Assembly (NCBI GenBank): GCA_018241695.1
Contig: JAFEDH010000021.1
Location: 62,001 to 126,000, forward strand
Length of the DNA: 64,000 nucleotides
Direction: 5' to 3'
Source of the DNA: Pseudomonadota bacterium
GTDB lineage: Bacteria; Pseudomonadota; Gammaproteobacteria; Burkholderiales; Rhodocyclaceae
Shown here: piece by piece, positions 1 to 9,752 of the stretch
Position numbering within the stretch: the first letter of the stretch is position 1
Layout: every line of letters begins with the position of its first letter
The notes under the pieces: generated by a model
The model's database searches: none
The model's input: the letters and a program-made list of their open reading frames with translations, nothing else
What the model was told of the DNA's origin: nothing
Translations under genes and position numbers: made by a program

Positions 1-1
1 G

Positions 2-367
2 CCCCCCTGCCACGCCCTGTTCCAGTTCTATGTGGCCGGCGGCAAACTCTCCTGCCAGCTCTACCAGCGCAGCGCCGACATTTTCCTGGGGGTGCCGTTC
101 AACATCGCCTCCTACGCCCTGTTCACCCACATGGTGGCCCAGGTATGCGGCTATGGCGTGGGCGATTTCGTGTGGACCGGGGGCGACTGCCATCTCTATT
201 CCAATCATCTGGAGCAGGCCCGGCTCCAGCTCGCACGGGCGCCGCGTACCCTGCCCCGGCTCAGGATAAATGGCGCAGTGACCGACATCTTCGGCTTCCG
301 CTTCGAGGATTTCGCGCTCGAAGGCTACGACCCCCATCCTCACATCGCCGCGCCCGTCGCGGTCTGA
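2..367 (+). CDS. thyA: Thymidylate synthase, C-terminal part (5' end outside window)
   Basis: Makes dTMP from dUMP using methylene-tetrahydrofolate, in the cytosol. The window opens inside the gene: the frame starts with the active-site motif [11 protein letters not shown], whose cysteine is the nucleophile. It continues through the conserved nucleotide-binding stretch [20 protein letters not shown] and ends in the typical family C-terminus ([13 protein letters not shown]). About 121 residues are present, so roughly 140 N-terminal residues lie upstream. The dihydrofolate-recycling partner folA lies about 4.6 kb downstream, separated by pgi and minCDE. Identification is firm; only the start is missing. 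Confidence 0.97.
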   Translation, partial: PPCHALFQFYVAGGKLSCQLYQRSADIFLGVPFNIASYALFTHMVAQVCGYGVGDFVWTGGDCHLYSNHLEQARLQLARAPRTLPRLRINGAVTDIFGFRFEDFALEGYDPHPHIAAPVAV

Positions 368-380
368 ATCCGGACTCCGC

Positions 381-2030
381 ATGGCACGGCATACGGAATC
401 CCCCTCCTGGCAGATGCTGCGGAGCCGGGCTGGCACCTTCCGTAAGCGCCATCTGCGCGATCTGTTTGCCGGCGATCCGGATCGCTTCCGCCGGTTTTCG
501 GTGGAATCCGACGGGCTGCTGCTGGATTTTTCCAAACAGCGCCTTGATGCCGAGGTCTTGCAGGAACTGATCGCCCTGTGGGAAGCGGCCGGGGGATCGA
601 ACTGGCATCAGCGCATGGAAGCCGGCGAAGCCATCAACCACACCGAAGGCCGGGCCGCTCTGCATTCCCTGCTGCGCTGGCCGGCACACCGCACCGCACC
701 GCACGGTGTGCCCGACGTGCTGCCCGCGATCCGCTCGGTGCAGGCGCGGATGCGCGATTTCTGCGCGCACATCCATTCGGGTATCTGGCGCGGGGCCAGC
801 GGGCAGCCCATCCGCCATGTGGTGAACATCGGCATCGGCGGCTCCGACCTCGGGCCGCGCATGGTCGATCGCGCCCTGGCCGCATCCCGCCGCAAGGATC
901 TGCATACCCACTACGTCTCCAACCTCGACGGCGCGCATCTGGGGTATGTACTTTCCGAACTCGACCCTGCGCAAACGCTCTTCATCGTCGCCAGCAAGAC
1001 CTTCACCACCCAGGAAACCCTGCAGAACGCGCGCACCGCACGCAGCTGGATCGTCGAAGCCCTGGGTGAAAGTGCAGTGGCCCACCATTTTGTCGCCATT
1101 TCGACCAATCATGCCGCCGTTGCCGCCTTCGGCATCGCGAAGGAAAACGCCTTCGGTTTCTGGGACTGGGTGGGCGGGCGATTTTCCCTCTGGTCCGCCA
1201 TCGGCCTGCCCCTGGCCCTGTCCATCGGCTTCGATCACTACGAGCGCCTGCTGGCCGGCGCCGCCGCCATGGATGAACACTTCCGCAGCGCGCCCGCCGA
1301 ACGCAACCTGCCCCTGCTGCTGGCCCTGATCGATCTCTGGAACACCACCTTCCTCGGTGCTGAAACCCGGGCGCTGCTGCCCTATAGCCAGTCGCTCGAA
1401 CTCCTGCCGCACTATCTGCAGCAACTGGAGATGGAATCCAATGGCAAGCGGGTGGATCGCCAGGGTGCGCCGGTGAATTACTCCACTGCGCCCATCCTTT
1501 GGGGAGAGGCAGGCACGGGTGGCCAGCACGCCTTCTATCAACTGCTGCATCAGGGCGGGCGCCTGATCCCCTGTGAATTCATCGCCCTCAGGCAGGCCGA
1601 CTTCCCCCTGCCCGGGCACCATGAAAAACTGCTCGCCAACTGTTTTGCCCAGTCCGAGGCGCTGATGCGGGGCAGAACGCTCGCCGAGACAACGGCAGAA
1701 ATGTCCGCTGCAGGGATGGATCCGGCAGCCATCGAAACGCTGGCCCCCTATCGCGTCTTTCCCGGCAACCAGCCCTCGACCACCCTGCTGCTGCCGCGCC
1801 TCGATCCCTACGAACTGGGCCGTCTGATCGCACTCTACGAACACAAGGTGTTCGCGCTCGGCGTGCTGTGGAATCTCAACAGCTTCGACCAATGGGGCGT
1901 GGAGTATGGCAAGCAGCTCGCCGGACGCCTGCTGCCGCTGATCGAGAGCGGGCGCATGGACGATGCCATCGACAGTTCTACCGCCGGACTGATCGCCGCC
2001 TGCCGCGCCAGCCCGGATCAGGAAGGCTGA
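381..2030 (+). CDS. pgi: Glucose-6-phosphate isomerase
   Basis: Interconverts glucose-6-phosphate and fructose-6-phosphate in glycolysis and gluconeogenesis. The 549 residues match the usual family length. Both family signatures are visible: WVGGRFSLWSAIGL in the middle, and QWGVEYGKQLAG near the C-terminus. The catalytic residues expected from the E. coli enzyme fall at E352 (in MESNGK), H383 (in GGQHAFYQ) and K511. The ATG at 381 lies 13 bases after the thyA stop, so the two genes are probably cotranscribed. A 543-codon open frame on the opposite strand is a high-GC shadow. Confidence 0.97.
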   Translation: MARHTESPSWQMLRSRAGTFRKRHLRDLFAGDPDRFRRFSVESDGLLLDFSKQRLDAEVLQELIALWEAAGGSNWHQRMEAGEAINHTEGRAALHSLLRWPAHRTAPHGVPDVLPAIRSVQARMRDFCAHIHSGIWRGASGQPIRHVVNIGIGGSDLGPRMVDRALAASRRKDLHTHYVSNLDGAHLGYVLSELDPAQTLFIVASKTFTTQETLQNARTARSWIVEALGESAVAHHFVAISTNHAAVAAFGIAKENAFGFWDWVGGRFSLWSAIGLPLALSIGFDHYERLLAGAAAMDEHFRSAPAERNLPLLLALIDLWNTTFLGAETRALLPYSQSLELLPHYLQQLEMESNGKRVDRQGAPVNYSTAPILWGEAGTGGQHAFYQLLHQGGRLIPCEFIALRQADFPLPGHHEKLLANCFAQSEALMRGRTLAETTAEMSAAGMDPAAIETLAPYRVFPGNQPSTTLLLPRLDPYELGRLIALYEHKVFALGVLWNLNSFDQWGVEYGKQLAGRLLPLIESGRMDDAIDSSTAGLIAACRASPDQEG

Positions 2031-2055
2031 GCGCCCCGGCAGTTCTCGTGCGCGG

Positions 2056-2910
2056 CTAGCGTTCCAGATAGATCGTGCGCAGCCGCTCTCGCTGCGCCGG
2101 CCCCACCCCCAGTGCCCGGGTCAGATAGGCATCCACCGACCCGTAACGCTGCTCGATATCGGTAAAGGTCTGTTCCATCTGGCTGCGCTCCACGCCCAGC
2201 AAACGCCGCAGCAGTTCCTCGTTGCCGGCGAGTTTGGGGTTGGCCCGCACACGCGCCAAAGTGGCCTCGATGCCATCGTGGAGAAAACGGTTGCTGGCAG
2301 TGAAATCCTGCAATACCGTCTCGCGCGGCACCCCCAGGGCGCTGAGAAACAGGGCCGCGGCCAGGCCCGTGCGATCCTTGCCTGAAGTGCAGTGAAACAC
2401 CGAAACCCGGTCCGGGTGCGCAAGCAGAAACTCGAACCAGCGCCGATAGCGATCCGCTGCAGAGAAGGCGATCGCGCTGTAAGACACCCCGAGCATGGAA
2501 GCGTCGAGCCGGCCTTCGCTCACCCGCTGGCGGAAATCCTCGATATTGAGCCCCGCCAGGCCGATCGGCAGAGGCAGCAGCGAAATGTCCGCGGGAACCT
2601 CCGGCGGCGTGGCGGCCACCTCTTCCGCGGTCCGGAAATCCACCACGGTGACAAGGCCGAGCTGCCGCAACCGATCCCAGTCCGCCACGCTCAGGCGGGA
2701 AAGATTGTCGGAGCGGTACAGCCGCCCGAATTTCACGTGGCGGCCATCCGTGGTTGCATAACCACCCATGTCGCGAAAATTGCGTGCGCCTTCCAGCACC
2801 ACCTGGCGCGGCAATGTCATCCCATCTTCGGCCCGGGCCGGCCCGGCGAGCACACCCCAGGCGAGGATCAGGAGCAGACAGCTCCGGCGCAATCCGTAAA
2901 GCATCGACAT
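2056..2910 (-). CDS. Exported tyrosine-protein phosphatase (IphP/DSP-like)
   Basis: Predicted phosphatase of the bacterial tyrosine/dual-specificity type. The P-loop HCTSGKDRTG is intact, with nucleophile C174 and binding arginine R180, and there is an N-terminal NFRDMGGY motif typical of the IphP/LpxE-related group. The first about 27 residues are a signal peptide (basic start, Leu-rich core, cleavage near GPARA), so it should act in the periplasm. The start at 2910 is chosen because GGAGG lies about 9 bases upstream; the frame stays open to 2955 without a better site. It sits alone on the minus strand between pgi and minC. The natural substrate, phosphoprotein or phosphoinositide-like, cannot be read from the sequence. 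Confidence 0.85.
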   Translation of the reverse strand: MSMLYGLRRSCLLLILAWGVLAGPARAEDGMTLPRQVVLEGARNFRDMGGYATTDGRHVKFGRLYRSDNLSRLSVADWDRLRQLGLVTVVDFRTAEEVAATPPEVPADISLLPLPIGLAGLNIEDFRQRVSEGRLDASMLGVSYSAIAFSAADRYRRWFEFLLAHPDRVSVFHCTSGKDRTGLAAALFLSALGVPRETVLQDFTASNRFLHDGIEATLARVRANPKLAGNEELLRRLLGVERSQMEQTFTDIEQRYGSVDAYLTRALGVGPAQRERLRTIYLER

Positions 2911-3129
2911 GACGTTCTTCCTCCAGCCACACGGCAACGAAAAGCCGCACCGCACGGGGAGCTTATCCTAGCTTGCAATCTTGAGGAGCTTTTACCGCTT
3001 TTTAGCGGGTTCACACGCCTTTCTCCCTGACTACACTCATGCCCGTGCAGCGTTCTTCGCCGCACCTCCATCGCCCCTCACCCGGTTGCCTCCGAATTGC
3101 CTGCCGACACTCCGCCTCCTGCCGCATCC

Positions 3130-3879
3130 ATGCCCGAGAGCACCCCCCCCGGGGTGGAGTTCAAGGGCACCACGCTTTCGGTCATGCAGATCATTCCCGG
3201 CAGCCTGGACCGTGCCGATCTGGAAGCCGCTGTGACCCGGGCGCTGGGGAGCGCCGCGGGATTTTTCGATGGTGATCCTGCAGTCCTCGATCTCTCTCGG
3301 CTGAGCGGTAGTGGTGCCGGTGTCGACTGGGGCGCGGTACAGTCCTTTTTCCATGGCGTCGGCATCCAGCTGGTGGGCGTCTGCAATGCCCCCGGGCTTC
3401 TTGCTGCCGCCGCCCGGGGCGCGGGACTGGCCAGCCTGGCCAACGACGCCCTGCTGCCACCGCGCCGGAGCCGGGCCGAGCCACGTGCCCCGGGCAAATC
3501 CGCCGAGCCGCCGCCAGCCCCTCCCGCAACACCGTCGATGATCATCGACAAGCCCTTGCGTTCCGGCCAGCAGATCTACGCCCGGGGGAGCGACCTGATC
3601 GTCATGGCCATGGTCAGTGCCGGCGCCGAAGTGATCGCCGACGGCAACATCCACATCTACGCGCCCCTGCGCGGTCGCGCTCTGGCCGGCGCCCGGGGCG
3701 ATGCAAACGCCCGCATCCTCACCACCTGTTTCGAGGCCGAACTGGTCTCGGTTGCCGGGGTGTACCGCACTTTCGAAGGGGCTGTTCCGGCCGATCTGCA
3801 ACGCTGTCCGGTACAGGTACGCCTGGAAGAAAAGGACGGCAAGGGCCTGCTGCGCGTGGCGCCCCTCTCCACCCAATAA
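3130..3879 (+). CDS. minC: Septum site-determining protein MinC
   Basis: Inhibitor of FtsZ ring assembly that works with MinD and MinE to place the division septum at mid-cell. The N-terminal domain begins with an FKGTTLSV pattern matching the family start. It is joined by a Pro/Ala-rich linker (about residues 118-140) to the C-terminal beta-helix domain ([15 protein letters not shown] onward, with [14 protein letters not shown]). The ATG at 3130 aligns with E. coli MinC. An in-frame TTG at 3097 would add 11 residues. Neither has a clear ribosome binding site, so the start is uncertain. It is followed by minD after 25 bases and then minE. Confidence 0.93.
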   Translation: MPESTPPGVEFKGTTLSVMQIIPGSLDRADLEAAVTRALGSAAGFFDGDPAVLDLSRLSGSGAGVDWGAVQSFFHGVGIQLVGVCNAPGLLAAAARGAGLASLANDALLPPRRSRAEPRAPGKSAEPPPAPPATPSMIIDKPLRSGQQIYARGSDLIVMAMVSAGAEVIADGNIHIYAPLRGRALAGARGDANARILTTCFEAELVSVAGVYRTFEGAVPADLQRCPVQVRLEEKDGKGLLRVAPLSTQ

Positions 3880-3904
3880 CCCCCATCCATAGGAAGACCT
3901 GTCC

Positions 3905-4720
3905 ATGACCCGCATCATCGTGGTGACCTCCGGCAAAGGCGGCGTCGGCAAGACGACCACCAGTGCCAGCTTCTCCTCCGGCCTCGCCCTGCGCGGCTTC
4001 AAGACCGCCGTGATCGACTTCGACGTGGGCCTGCGCAACCTTGATCTGATCATGGGCTGTGAACGCCGCGTGGTGTACGACCTGATCAACGTGATCAACG
4101 GCGAAGCCACCCTCAACCAGGGCCTGATCAAGGACAAGCACTGCGACAACCTCTTCGTGCTGCCCGCCTCCCAGACCCGGGACAAGGACGCGCTGACCGA
4201 AGAGGGCGTGGAAAAGGTGCTCAAGGATCTGGAACACATGGGCTTCGACTACATCGTCTGCGACAGTCCGGCCGGCATCGAAAGCGGCGCCCTGATGGCC
4301 CTGCGCTTTGCCGACGAAGCCGTGGTGGTGACCAACCCCGAGGTGTCCTCGGTGCGCGACTCCGACCGCATTCTCGGCATCCTCCAGGCCAAATCCAAGC
4401 GCGCCCAGGCCGGCGGCGAGCCGGTGAAGGAACACCTGCTGATCACCCGCTACTCCCCCAAGCGGGTGGATGACGGAGAAATGCTTTCCTACAAGGACGT
4501 ACAGGAAATCCTGCGCGTGCCCATCATCGGTGTCATCCCCGAATCGGAAACCGTGCTCCATGCCTCCAACCAGGGCACGCCGGCGATTCATGTGGAGAAT
4601 TCCGAGGTGGCCGATGCCTACAAGGACGTGGTGTCCCGCTTCCTTGGCGAAGAGCTCCCGCTGCGCTTTGTGGATTACGAAAAGCCTGGCCTGCTCAAGC
4701 GCCTGTTCGGAGGGAAATGA
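3905..4720 (+). CDS. minD: Septum site-determining ATPase MinD
   Basis: Membrane-associated ATPase that recruits MinC and is displaced by MinE, producing pole-to-pole oscillation. The deviant Walker A motif [10 protein letters not shown] lies near the N-terminus and 271 residues is the usual length. The extreme C-terminus ([14 protein letters not shown]) is the amphipathic membrane-targeting helix. The ATG at 3905 is preceded by AGGA. It lies between minC and minE with very short gaps, the standard operon. Confidence 0.97.
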   Translation: MTRIIVVTSGKGGVGKTTTSASFSSGLALRGFKTAVIDFDVGLRNLDLIMGCERRVVYDLINVINGEATLNQGLIKDKHCDNLFVLPASQTRDKDALTEEGVEKVLKDLEHMGFDYIVCDSPAGIESGALMALRFADEAVVVTNPEVSSVRDSDRILGILQAKSKRAQAGGEPVKEHLLITRYSPKRVDDGEMLSYKDVQEILRVPIIGVIPESETVLHASNQGTPAIHVENSEVADAYKDVVSRFLGEELPLRFVDYEKPGLLKRLFGGK

Positions 4721-4721
4721 G

Positions 4722-4982
4722 ATGTCGCTTCTTTCCCTGCTCTTCGGTGAAAAACCGAAATCCGCAACCGTCGCCAAGGAACGCCTGCAACTCATCATCG
4801 CCCGCGAACGCAGCGATACCAGCGCGGCAGCCGATTATCTGCCGGCCCTGCAGAAGGATCTGGTCCAGGTGATCTCCAAATACGTGAAGATCAATCCCGA
4901 CGACATCCGCGTGTCGCTGGAAAAGCAGGACCACTACGAGGTGCTGGAAGTGAACATCGTGCTGCCGGAACCACAGCGCTGA
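4722..4982 (+). CDS. minE: Cell division topological specificity factor MinE
   Basis: Stimulates MinD ATPase and restricts the MinCD inhibitor to the cell poles. The protein has 86 residues. The N-terminus ([20 protein letters not shown]) carries the membrane-binding and anti-MinCD segment including the [11 protein letters not shown] helix. The C-terminal half ([16 protein letters not shown]) is the topological specificity domain. The ATG at 4722 lies one base after the minD stop, with GGAGGG inside the minD end as ribosome binding site, so translation is probably coupled to minD. Confidence 0.96.
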   Translation: MSLLSLLFGEKPKSATVAKERLQLIIARERSDTSAAADYLPALQKDLVQVISKYVKINPDDIRVSLEKQDHYEVLEVNIVLPEPQR

Positions 4983-5000
4983 ACGGGTGATCCGTCCTTC

Positions 5001-5486
5001 ATGCCCCTCGCGCTCATCGCCGCAGTGGCCCGTAACGGCGCCATCGGCAAGGACAACCAGCTGCTCTGGCGGATTCCGGAGGATCTGCGTTTTTTCAAGT
5101 CCACCACCCTTGATGCCACGGTGATCATGGGGCGCAAGACCTGGGAATCGCTGCCAGCGCAATTCCGCCCCCTGCCCCGGCGCCGCAACATCGTGGTGAG
5201 CCGGCAGGCGGGCTACGCCGCACCGGGCGCCGACGTGGCGGCCAGTCTTGAGCGGGCGCTGGAGATGGCCGCGGACGCGTCCGTTTTCGTCATTGGCGGC
5301 GCCGAACTCTATGCCCTGGCATTGCCTCGTGCAGAACGGCTGATCCTGACCGAGGTCGATCTGGCGCCGGATGCCGATGCCTTCTTCCCCGATTTCGATC
5401 GCCGGCAGTGGCGCGAGACCTCACGCGAGGGTGGTGTCAGCGCCAACGGGATTGGCTACGCCTTCGTCCGCTACGAAAGAATCTGA
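5001..5486 (+). CDS. folA: Dihydrofolate reductase
   Basis: Reduces dihydrofolate to tetrahydrofolate with NADPH, closing the cycle opened by thymidylate synthase. The 161 residues begin with the typical LIAAVARNGAIGKDNQLLW strand-loop. The catalytic acid is D28 in RIPEDLRFFK, and the NADPH-binding MGRKTWESLP and FVIGGAELY motifs are present. It follows minE after 18 bases. In many relatives folA directly follows thyA; here pgi, a phosphatase and minCDE lie between. It converges on the decarboxylase gene with a 44-base gap. Confidence 0.96.
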   Translation: MPLALIAAVARNGAIGKDNQLLWRIPEDLRFFKSTTLDATVIMGRKTWESLPAQFRPLPRRRNIVVSRQAGYAAPGADVAASLERALEMAADASVFVIGGAELYALALPRAERLILTEVDLAPDADAFFPDFDRRQWRETSREGGVSANGIGYAFVRYERI

Positions 5487-5530
5487 GTTCGCAGCGCGCG
5501 GCTTCGTGCCGGCCGGGAGGATTCCCACCT

Positions 5531-7774
5531 TCAGTCGTTGGCGACACAATCGAGGAAATAATGTACCCGGCCTTCCCGGGTTTCCTTCACCAGGCCGTGG
5601 ATATCGGTCTCGAAGCCGGGGAAACGTTCGTTGAAGTCGCGCGCGAACTGCAGATAACGCATGATGGTGCGATTGAAGCGCTCGCCCGGGATCAGGAGCG
5701 GGATGCCGGGCGGATAGGGCGTGAGCAGCACGGCGGTGACGCGGCCCTCCAGTTCATCGATGGGGACGCGGTCGATCTCGCGATGCGCCATCTTGGCGAA
5801 GGCATCGGCCGGACGCATGGCCGGCTCCATGGAGGACAGATACATCTCGGTGGTCAGCCGCGCCACATCATTCGCCTTGTACACCTCGTGGATCTGGGTG
5901 CACAACTCGCGCAGGCCCACGCGCTCGTAGCGCGGATGCTTGGCGACGAATTCGGGCAACACCTTCCACAGCGGCTGGTTCTTGTCGTAATCGTCCTTGA
6001 ACTGCTGCAAGGCAGTGACCAGCGTATTCCAGCGCCCCTTGGTGATACCGATGGTGAACATGATGAAGAAGCTGTAAAGCCCGCATTTCTCCACGATCAC
6101 GCCGTGCTCGGCCAGGTACTTGGTGACAATGGCAGCGGGGATGCCGAAGTCATCGGCGAAGTCGCCGTCCACGTCCAGCCCCGGGGTGATGATGGTGGCC
6201 TTGATCGGATCGAGCAGATTGAAGCCCTCGGCCAGATTGCCGAAGCCGTGCCAGCGTTCGCCGGCCTTGAGCATCCAGCTCTCGCGCTCCTCGATGCCCT
6301 CCTCGGAGAGGTCGTCCGGACCCCAGACCCTGAACCACCAGTTGGCACCCCACTCCTCGTCCACCTTGCGCATGGCGCGACGGAAGTCGAGGGCCTCGGC
6401 GATGGATTCCTCCACCAGGGCGGTGCCGCCGGGCTCCTCCATCATCGCCGCCGCCACATCGCAGGAAGCGATGATGGAATACTGGGGTGAAGTCGAGGTG
6501 TGCATCAGGTACGCCTCGTTGAACACATCACGATCCAGTTTGTTGTGCTCCGCATCCTGCACCAGGATCTGCGATGCCTGCGAAAGGCCGGCCAGCAGCT
6601 TGTGGGTGGACTGGGTGGAGAACACCATCGACTCCCGGCAGCGGGGCCGGTCGGCGCCGATGGCGTGGTAATCCCCGTAGAAATCATGGAAGGCCGCGTG
6701 GGGCAGCCAGGCTTCGTCGAAGTGCAGGGTATCGATGTGACCGTCGAGCATCTCCTTGATTTCCTCCACGTTGTAGAGGATGCCGTCATAGGTGCTCTGC
6801 GTGATGGTGAGCACCCGCGGCTTGCCACTGACCTTGCTGGCGAAGGGATGGGCCGCGATTTTTTTCTGGATGTTCTCCCAGCGGAATTCATCCTTGGGAA
6901 TGGGACCGATGATGCCGTAGTTGTTGCGCGTGGGCATGAGGAATACCGGGATCGCCCCGGTCATCATGATGGCGTGGAGAATGGACTTGTGGCAGTTACG
7001 GTCCACCACCACGATATCGCCTGGTGCGACGGTGGAATGCCAGACGATCTTGTTGGAAGTGGACGTGCCGTTGGTGACGAAATAAAGGTGATCGCTGTTG
7101 AAGATGCGCGCCGCATTACGCTCGGAGGCCGCCACGGGGCCGGTGTGGTCGAGCAGCTGCCCGAGTTCCTCCACCGCATTGCAGACATCGGCGCGCAGCA
7201 TGTTCTCGCCGAAAAACTGATGGAACATCTGGCCCACCGGACTCTTGAGGAAAGCCACACCGCCGGAGTGGCCGGGGCAATGCCAGGAATAGGAGCCATC
7301 CGCCGCGTAGTGGGTCAGGGCACGGAAAAAAGGCGGCGGCAGGGAATCCAGATAGGCCCTGGCCTCACGCTTGATGTTGCGGGCGATGAACTCCGGCGTG
7401 TCCTCGTACATGTGGATGAAGCCGTGAAGCTCGCGCAGCACATCGTTGGGAATGTGGCGCGAAGTGCGCGTCTCGCCATGCAGGAAAATGGGAATGTCGC
7501 TGTTGCGGTTGCGGATCTCGGTGACGAAAGCGCGCAACTCGGCCAGGGTTTCCTCCGGCTCGTTGGCCAGCTCCTCGTCGTCCACCGAAAGGATGAAAAC
7601 TGAAGCCCGGCTCTGCTGCTGGGCGAAGGAGGTCAGATCACCATAGCTGGTGACGCCGAGCACCTCCAGACCCTCTTCCTCCAGGGCCTTGGCCAGGGCA
7701 CGGATACCCAGTCCCGAAGCATTTTCGGAACGGAAATCCTCGTCGATGATGATTACCGGGAAATGAAAGCGCAT
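5531..7774 (-). CDS. PLP-dependent Orn/Lys/Arg decarboxylase (large bacterial type)
   Basis: A 747-residue decarboxylase of the CadA/AdiA/SpeC superfamily that would turn a basic amino acid into its polyamine-type amine. The N-terminal part (about residues 1-130) is the receiver-like wing domain (IIIDEDFRSENASGLGIRAL). The PLP domain has TNGTSTSNKIV, HFDEAWLPHAAFH, and the lysine that binds PLP in STQSTHKLLAG. The C-terminal domain includes TPYPPGIPLLIPGE. The start at 7774 has AGGAGC eight bases upstream; a longer open frame running back over dcd is only a shadow. Substrate choice among arginine, lysine and ornithine cannot be fixed from sequence. It lies downstream of dcd on the same strand. 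Confidence 0.92.
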   Translation of the reverse strand: MRFHFPVIIIDEDFRSENASGLGIRALAKALEEEGLEVLGVTSYGDLTSFAQQQSRASVFILSVDDEELANEPEETLAELRAFVTEIRNRNSDIPIFLHGETRTSRHIPNDVLRELHGFIHMYEDTPEFIARNIKREARAYLDSLPPPFFRALTHYAADGSYSWHCPGHSGGVAFLKSPVGQMFHQFFGENMLRADVCNAVEELGQLLDHTGPVAASERNAARIFNSDHLYFVTNGTSTSNKIVWHSTVAPGDIVVVDRNCHKSILHAIMMTGAIPVFLMPTRNNYGIIGPIPKDEFRWENIQKKIAAHPFASKVSGKPRVLTITQSTYDGILYNVEEIKEMLDGHIDTLHFDEAWLPHAAFHDFYGDYHAIGADRPRCRESMVFSTQSTHKLLAGLSQASQILVQDAEHNKLDRDVFNEAYLMHTSTSPQYSIIASCDVAAAMMEEPGGTALVEESIAEALDFRRAMRKVDEEWGANWWFRVWGPDDLSEEGIEERESWMLKAGERWHGFGNLAEGFNLLDPIKATIITPGLDVDGDFADDFGIPAAIVTKYLAEHGVIVEKCGLYSFFIMFTIGITKGRWNTLVTALQQFKDDYDKNQPLWKVLPEFVAKHPRYERVGLRELCTQIHEVYKANDVARLTTEMYLSSMEPAMRPADAFAKMAHREIDRVPIDELEGRVTAVLLTPYPPGIPLLIPGERFNRTIMRYLQFARDFNERFPGFETDIHGLVKETREGRVHYFLDCVAND

Positions 7775-7785
7775 GGCCTGCTCCT

Positions 7786-7812
7786 GAAAAGCAAAGGCCC
7801 GCCGGGGGCGGG
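7786..7812 (-). terminator. Possible intrinsic terminator between dcd and the decarboxylase gene
   Basis: On the minus strand CCCGCC and GGCGGG form a 6-bp GC stem with a 3-base loop, followed by a T-rich but interrupted tail (CCTTTGCTTTTC). It lies after the dcd stop and just before the decarboxylase ribosome binding site. It may terminate dcd transcripts or attenuate read-through. The interrupted T tract makes this moderate at best. Confidence 0.4.
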
Positions 7813-7845
7813 TCGCCAGTATGGGAAATGGGTTGCCGCTAGGCG

Positions 7846-8415
7846 TCAGATCTTGGGCAGGGTAACGCCCACCTGCCCCTGATACTTGCCGCCACGATCC
7901 TTGTAGGACGTCTCGCAGACCTCGTCGGACTCGAAGAACAGCACCTGGGCACAACCCTCGCCGGCATAGATCTTGGCCGGCAGGGGAGTGGTATTGGAGA
8001 ATTCCAGGGTCACGAAGCCTTCCCACTCGGGCTCGAATGGCGTCACGTTCACGATGATGCCGCAACGGGCATAGGTGCTCTTGCCCAGGCAGACCGTGAG
8101 CACGCTGCGGGGAATGCGGAAGTATTCGACGGTGCGGGCCAGGGCGAAGGAATTGGGTGGAATGACGCAATAGCCCTTGCCGGAGACTTCGACAAAGGAC
8201 GCCGGATCGAATGCCTTGGGGTCCACGATGGTGGAATTGATGTTGGTGAACACCCGGAATTCGTCGGCACAGCGAATATCGTAGCCATAGCTGGAGGTGC
8301 CGTAGGAAACGATCTTCTGCCCGTTCGCCTCGCGCACCAGTTCCGGCGCGAAAGGCTCGATCATCTTGTGCTCTGCCGCCATGCGGCGGATCCACTTGTC
8401 CGATTTGATTGCCAT
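7846..8415 (-). CDS. dcd: dCTP deaminase
   Basis: Deaminates dCTP to dUTP, the main source of dUMP for thymidylate synthase. The protein has 189 residues. It shows SSYGYDIRC, the trimer active-site segment GKSTYARCG (Ser and Arg), and the catalytic glutamate region [12 protein letters not shown]. The C-terminus closes with [12 protein letters not shown], typical of the monofunctional enzyme. It lies between apbC upstream and the decarboxylase downstream, with a hairpin close to its start that may separate its transcription from apbC. Confidence 0.97.
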   Translation of the reverse strand: MAIKSDKWIRRMAAEHKMIEPFAPELVREANGQKIVSYGTSSYGYDIRCADEFRVFTNINSTIVDPKAFDPASFVEVSGKGYCVIPPNSFALARTVEYFRIPRSVLTVCLGKSTYARCGIIVNVTPFEPEWEGFVTLEFSNTTPLPAKIYAGEGCAQVLFFESDEVCETSYKDRGGKYQGQVGVTLPKI

Positions 8416-8439
8416 GTGGGATTCCCGGCGTCTGCCCAG

Positions 8440-8471
8440 AAAAAGCGGCGCCCCCGTGCGGCGGAGGCGCC
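8440..8471 (-). terminator. Intrinsic terminator or attenuator between apbC and dcd
   Basis: On the minus strand GGCGCCTCCG pairs with CGGGGGCGCC (10 bp including one G-T) around a 5-base loop. The sequence GC plus a run of five T then follows. It lies about 60 bases after the apbC stop and its T tract ends about 25 bases before the dcd start, so it may end apbC transcripts or attenuate dcd. Confidence 0.7.
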
Positions 8472-8534
8472 TGCTGAAAAAGTGGGCGAATTACACCATA
8501 AACCGGGGGTGGGGTTCACCCGTTTCCGGACCTC

Positions 8535-9623
8535 TCAGGTGTTCTGTACCACGACCGTGGGGAACTTGTGCGCCATGTCCTTGGCCTTTTCGGCGATCTT
8601 GACCGCCACCTTGCGCGCGATGGCCTTGTAGGTGGCCGCCACCTGGCCATTGGGCTCTGCCGCCACGGTGGGCTTGCCGCCATCGGCCTGCTGGCGGATG
8701 TGAATGTCCAGCGGCAGGGCACCCAGCACCTCCACATCGTAGTCCGCACTCATGCGCTGGGCACCGCCCTGGCCGAAAATGTGCTCGGCATGACCGCAGT
8801 TGGAACAGATGTGGATGCTCATGTTCTCCACCAGACCGAGGATCGGGATGCCCACCTTCTCGAACATCCTGAGGCCCTTGCGGGCATCCAGCAGGGCGAT
8901 GTCCTGGGGCGTGGTGACGATTACCGCACCGGTCACAGGCACCTGCTGGGCCAGGGTGAGCTGGATGTCGCCGGTACCGGGTGGCAGGTCGATCACCAGA
9001 TAGTCCAGTTCGCGCCAGCGGGTTTCCTTCAGCAGCTGCTGCAAGGCGCTGGTGACCATCGGGCCGCGCCAGACCATGGGGGTTTCCACATCCACCAGAA
9101 AACCGATCGACATGGCCTGAAGGCCGTGGCCCTCCAGCGGCTCCATGGATTTTCCATCGACCGATTCGGGCTTTTGCTGGTGGATGCCCAGCATCTGCGG
9201 AATCGAGGGACCGTAGATGTCGGCATCGAGAATACCGGTCACGGCGCCCTCCGCGGCCAGGGCCAGGGCCAGATTCACCGCGGTGGTGCTCTTGCCCACA
9301 CCGCCCTTGCCCGACGCCACGGCGATGATGTTTTTCACGCCCGGAATCAGCTTGGCACCCTTTTGCACGGTATGGGCGACGATCTTCTGGTACACGTTCG
9401 CCGCCACGGTGCCGGCACCGGCGGCCCCGAGCGCCGCCGTCACCGCGGCGCGCATCGGCTCGATCTGGCTCCTGGCGGGATAGCCAAGTTCCACGTCGAG
9501 ACTGACCCGGTCGCCATCGACCTTGAGATTGCGCACGCTGCGGGTGGCCAGCAGATCCTTGCCGGTATTGGGATCGATGACGGTACGAAGGGCTTCCTGC
9601 GCGCTGGTTTCGGTAAGGCTCAT
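8535..9623 (-). CDS. apbC: Iron-sulfur cluster carrier ATPase ApbC/Mrp
   Basis: P-loop ATPase of the Mrp/NBP35 family that carries and delivers Fe-S clusters in the cytosol. The N-terminal about 80 residues form the MIP18/DUF59-like domain. The deviant Walker [11 protein letters not shown] is at residues 104-113, and the cluster-binding CxxC pair is C273 and C276 ([12 protein letters not shown]). The 362 residues match family length. The ATG at 9623 is preceded by AGGA. It diverges from metG, which it adjoins in many proteobacteria. Confidence 0.94.
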   Translation of the reverse strand: MSLTETSAQEALRTVIDPNTGKDLLATRSVRNLKVDGDRVSLDVELGYPARSQIEPMRAAVTAALGAAGAGTVAANVYQKIVAHTVQKGAKLIPGVKNIIAVASGKGGVGKSTTAVNLALALAAEGAVTGILDADIYGPSIPQMLGIHQQKPESVDGKSMEPLEGHGLQAMSIGFLVDVETPMVWRGPMVTSALQQLLKETRWRELDYLVIDLPPGTGDIQLTLAQQVPVTGAVIVTTPQDIALLDARKGLRMFEKVGIPILGLVENMSIHICSNCGHAEHIFGQGGAQRMSADYDVEVLGALPLDIHIRQQADGGKPTVAAEPNGQVAATYKAIARKVAVKIAEKAKDMAHKFPTVVVQNT

Positions 9624-9752
9624 GATGTTCCTGACGGTAAAAGGAGCGGGGCGATGGGTTGTCCCGATAATAACCGAGTATTTTCATCAGGTATAGCCAG
9701 GAATGCTCCTTTGCTAGAATTCCGCCCCCTGTTTCCACCCCGGCTTTACCAC

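Noticed and set aside
261..1892. Open frame of 543 codons opposite pgi
   Set aside because: Same reason: long antisense frames arise from GC-rich codon usage.
7775..8395. N-terminal extension of the decarboxylase frame over dcd
   Set aside because: The extension reads dcd in the wrong frame; the true start at 7774 has its own ribosome binding site and family N-terminus.
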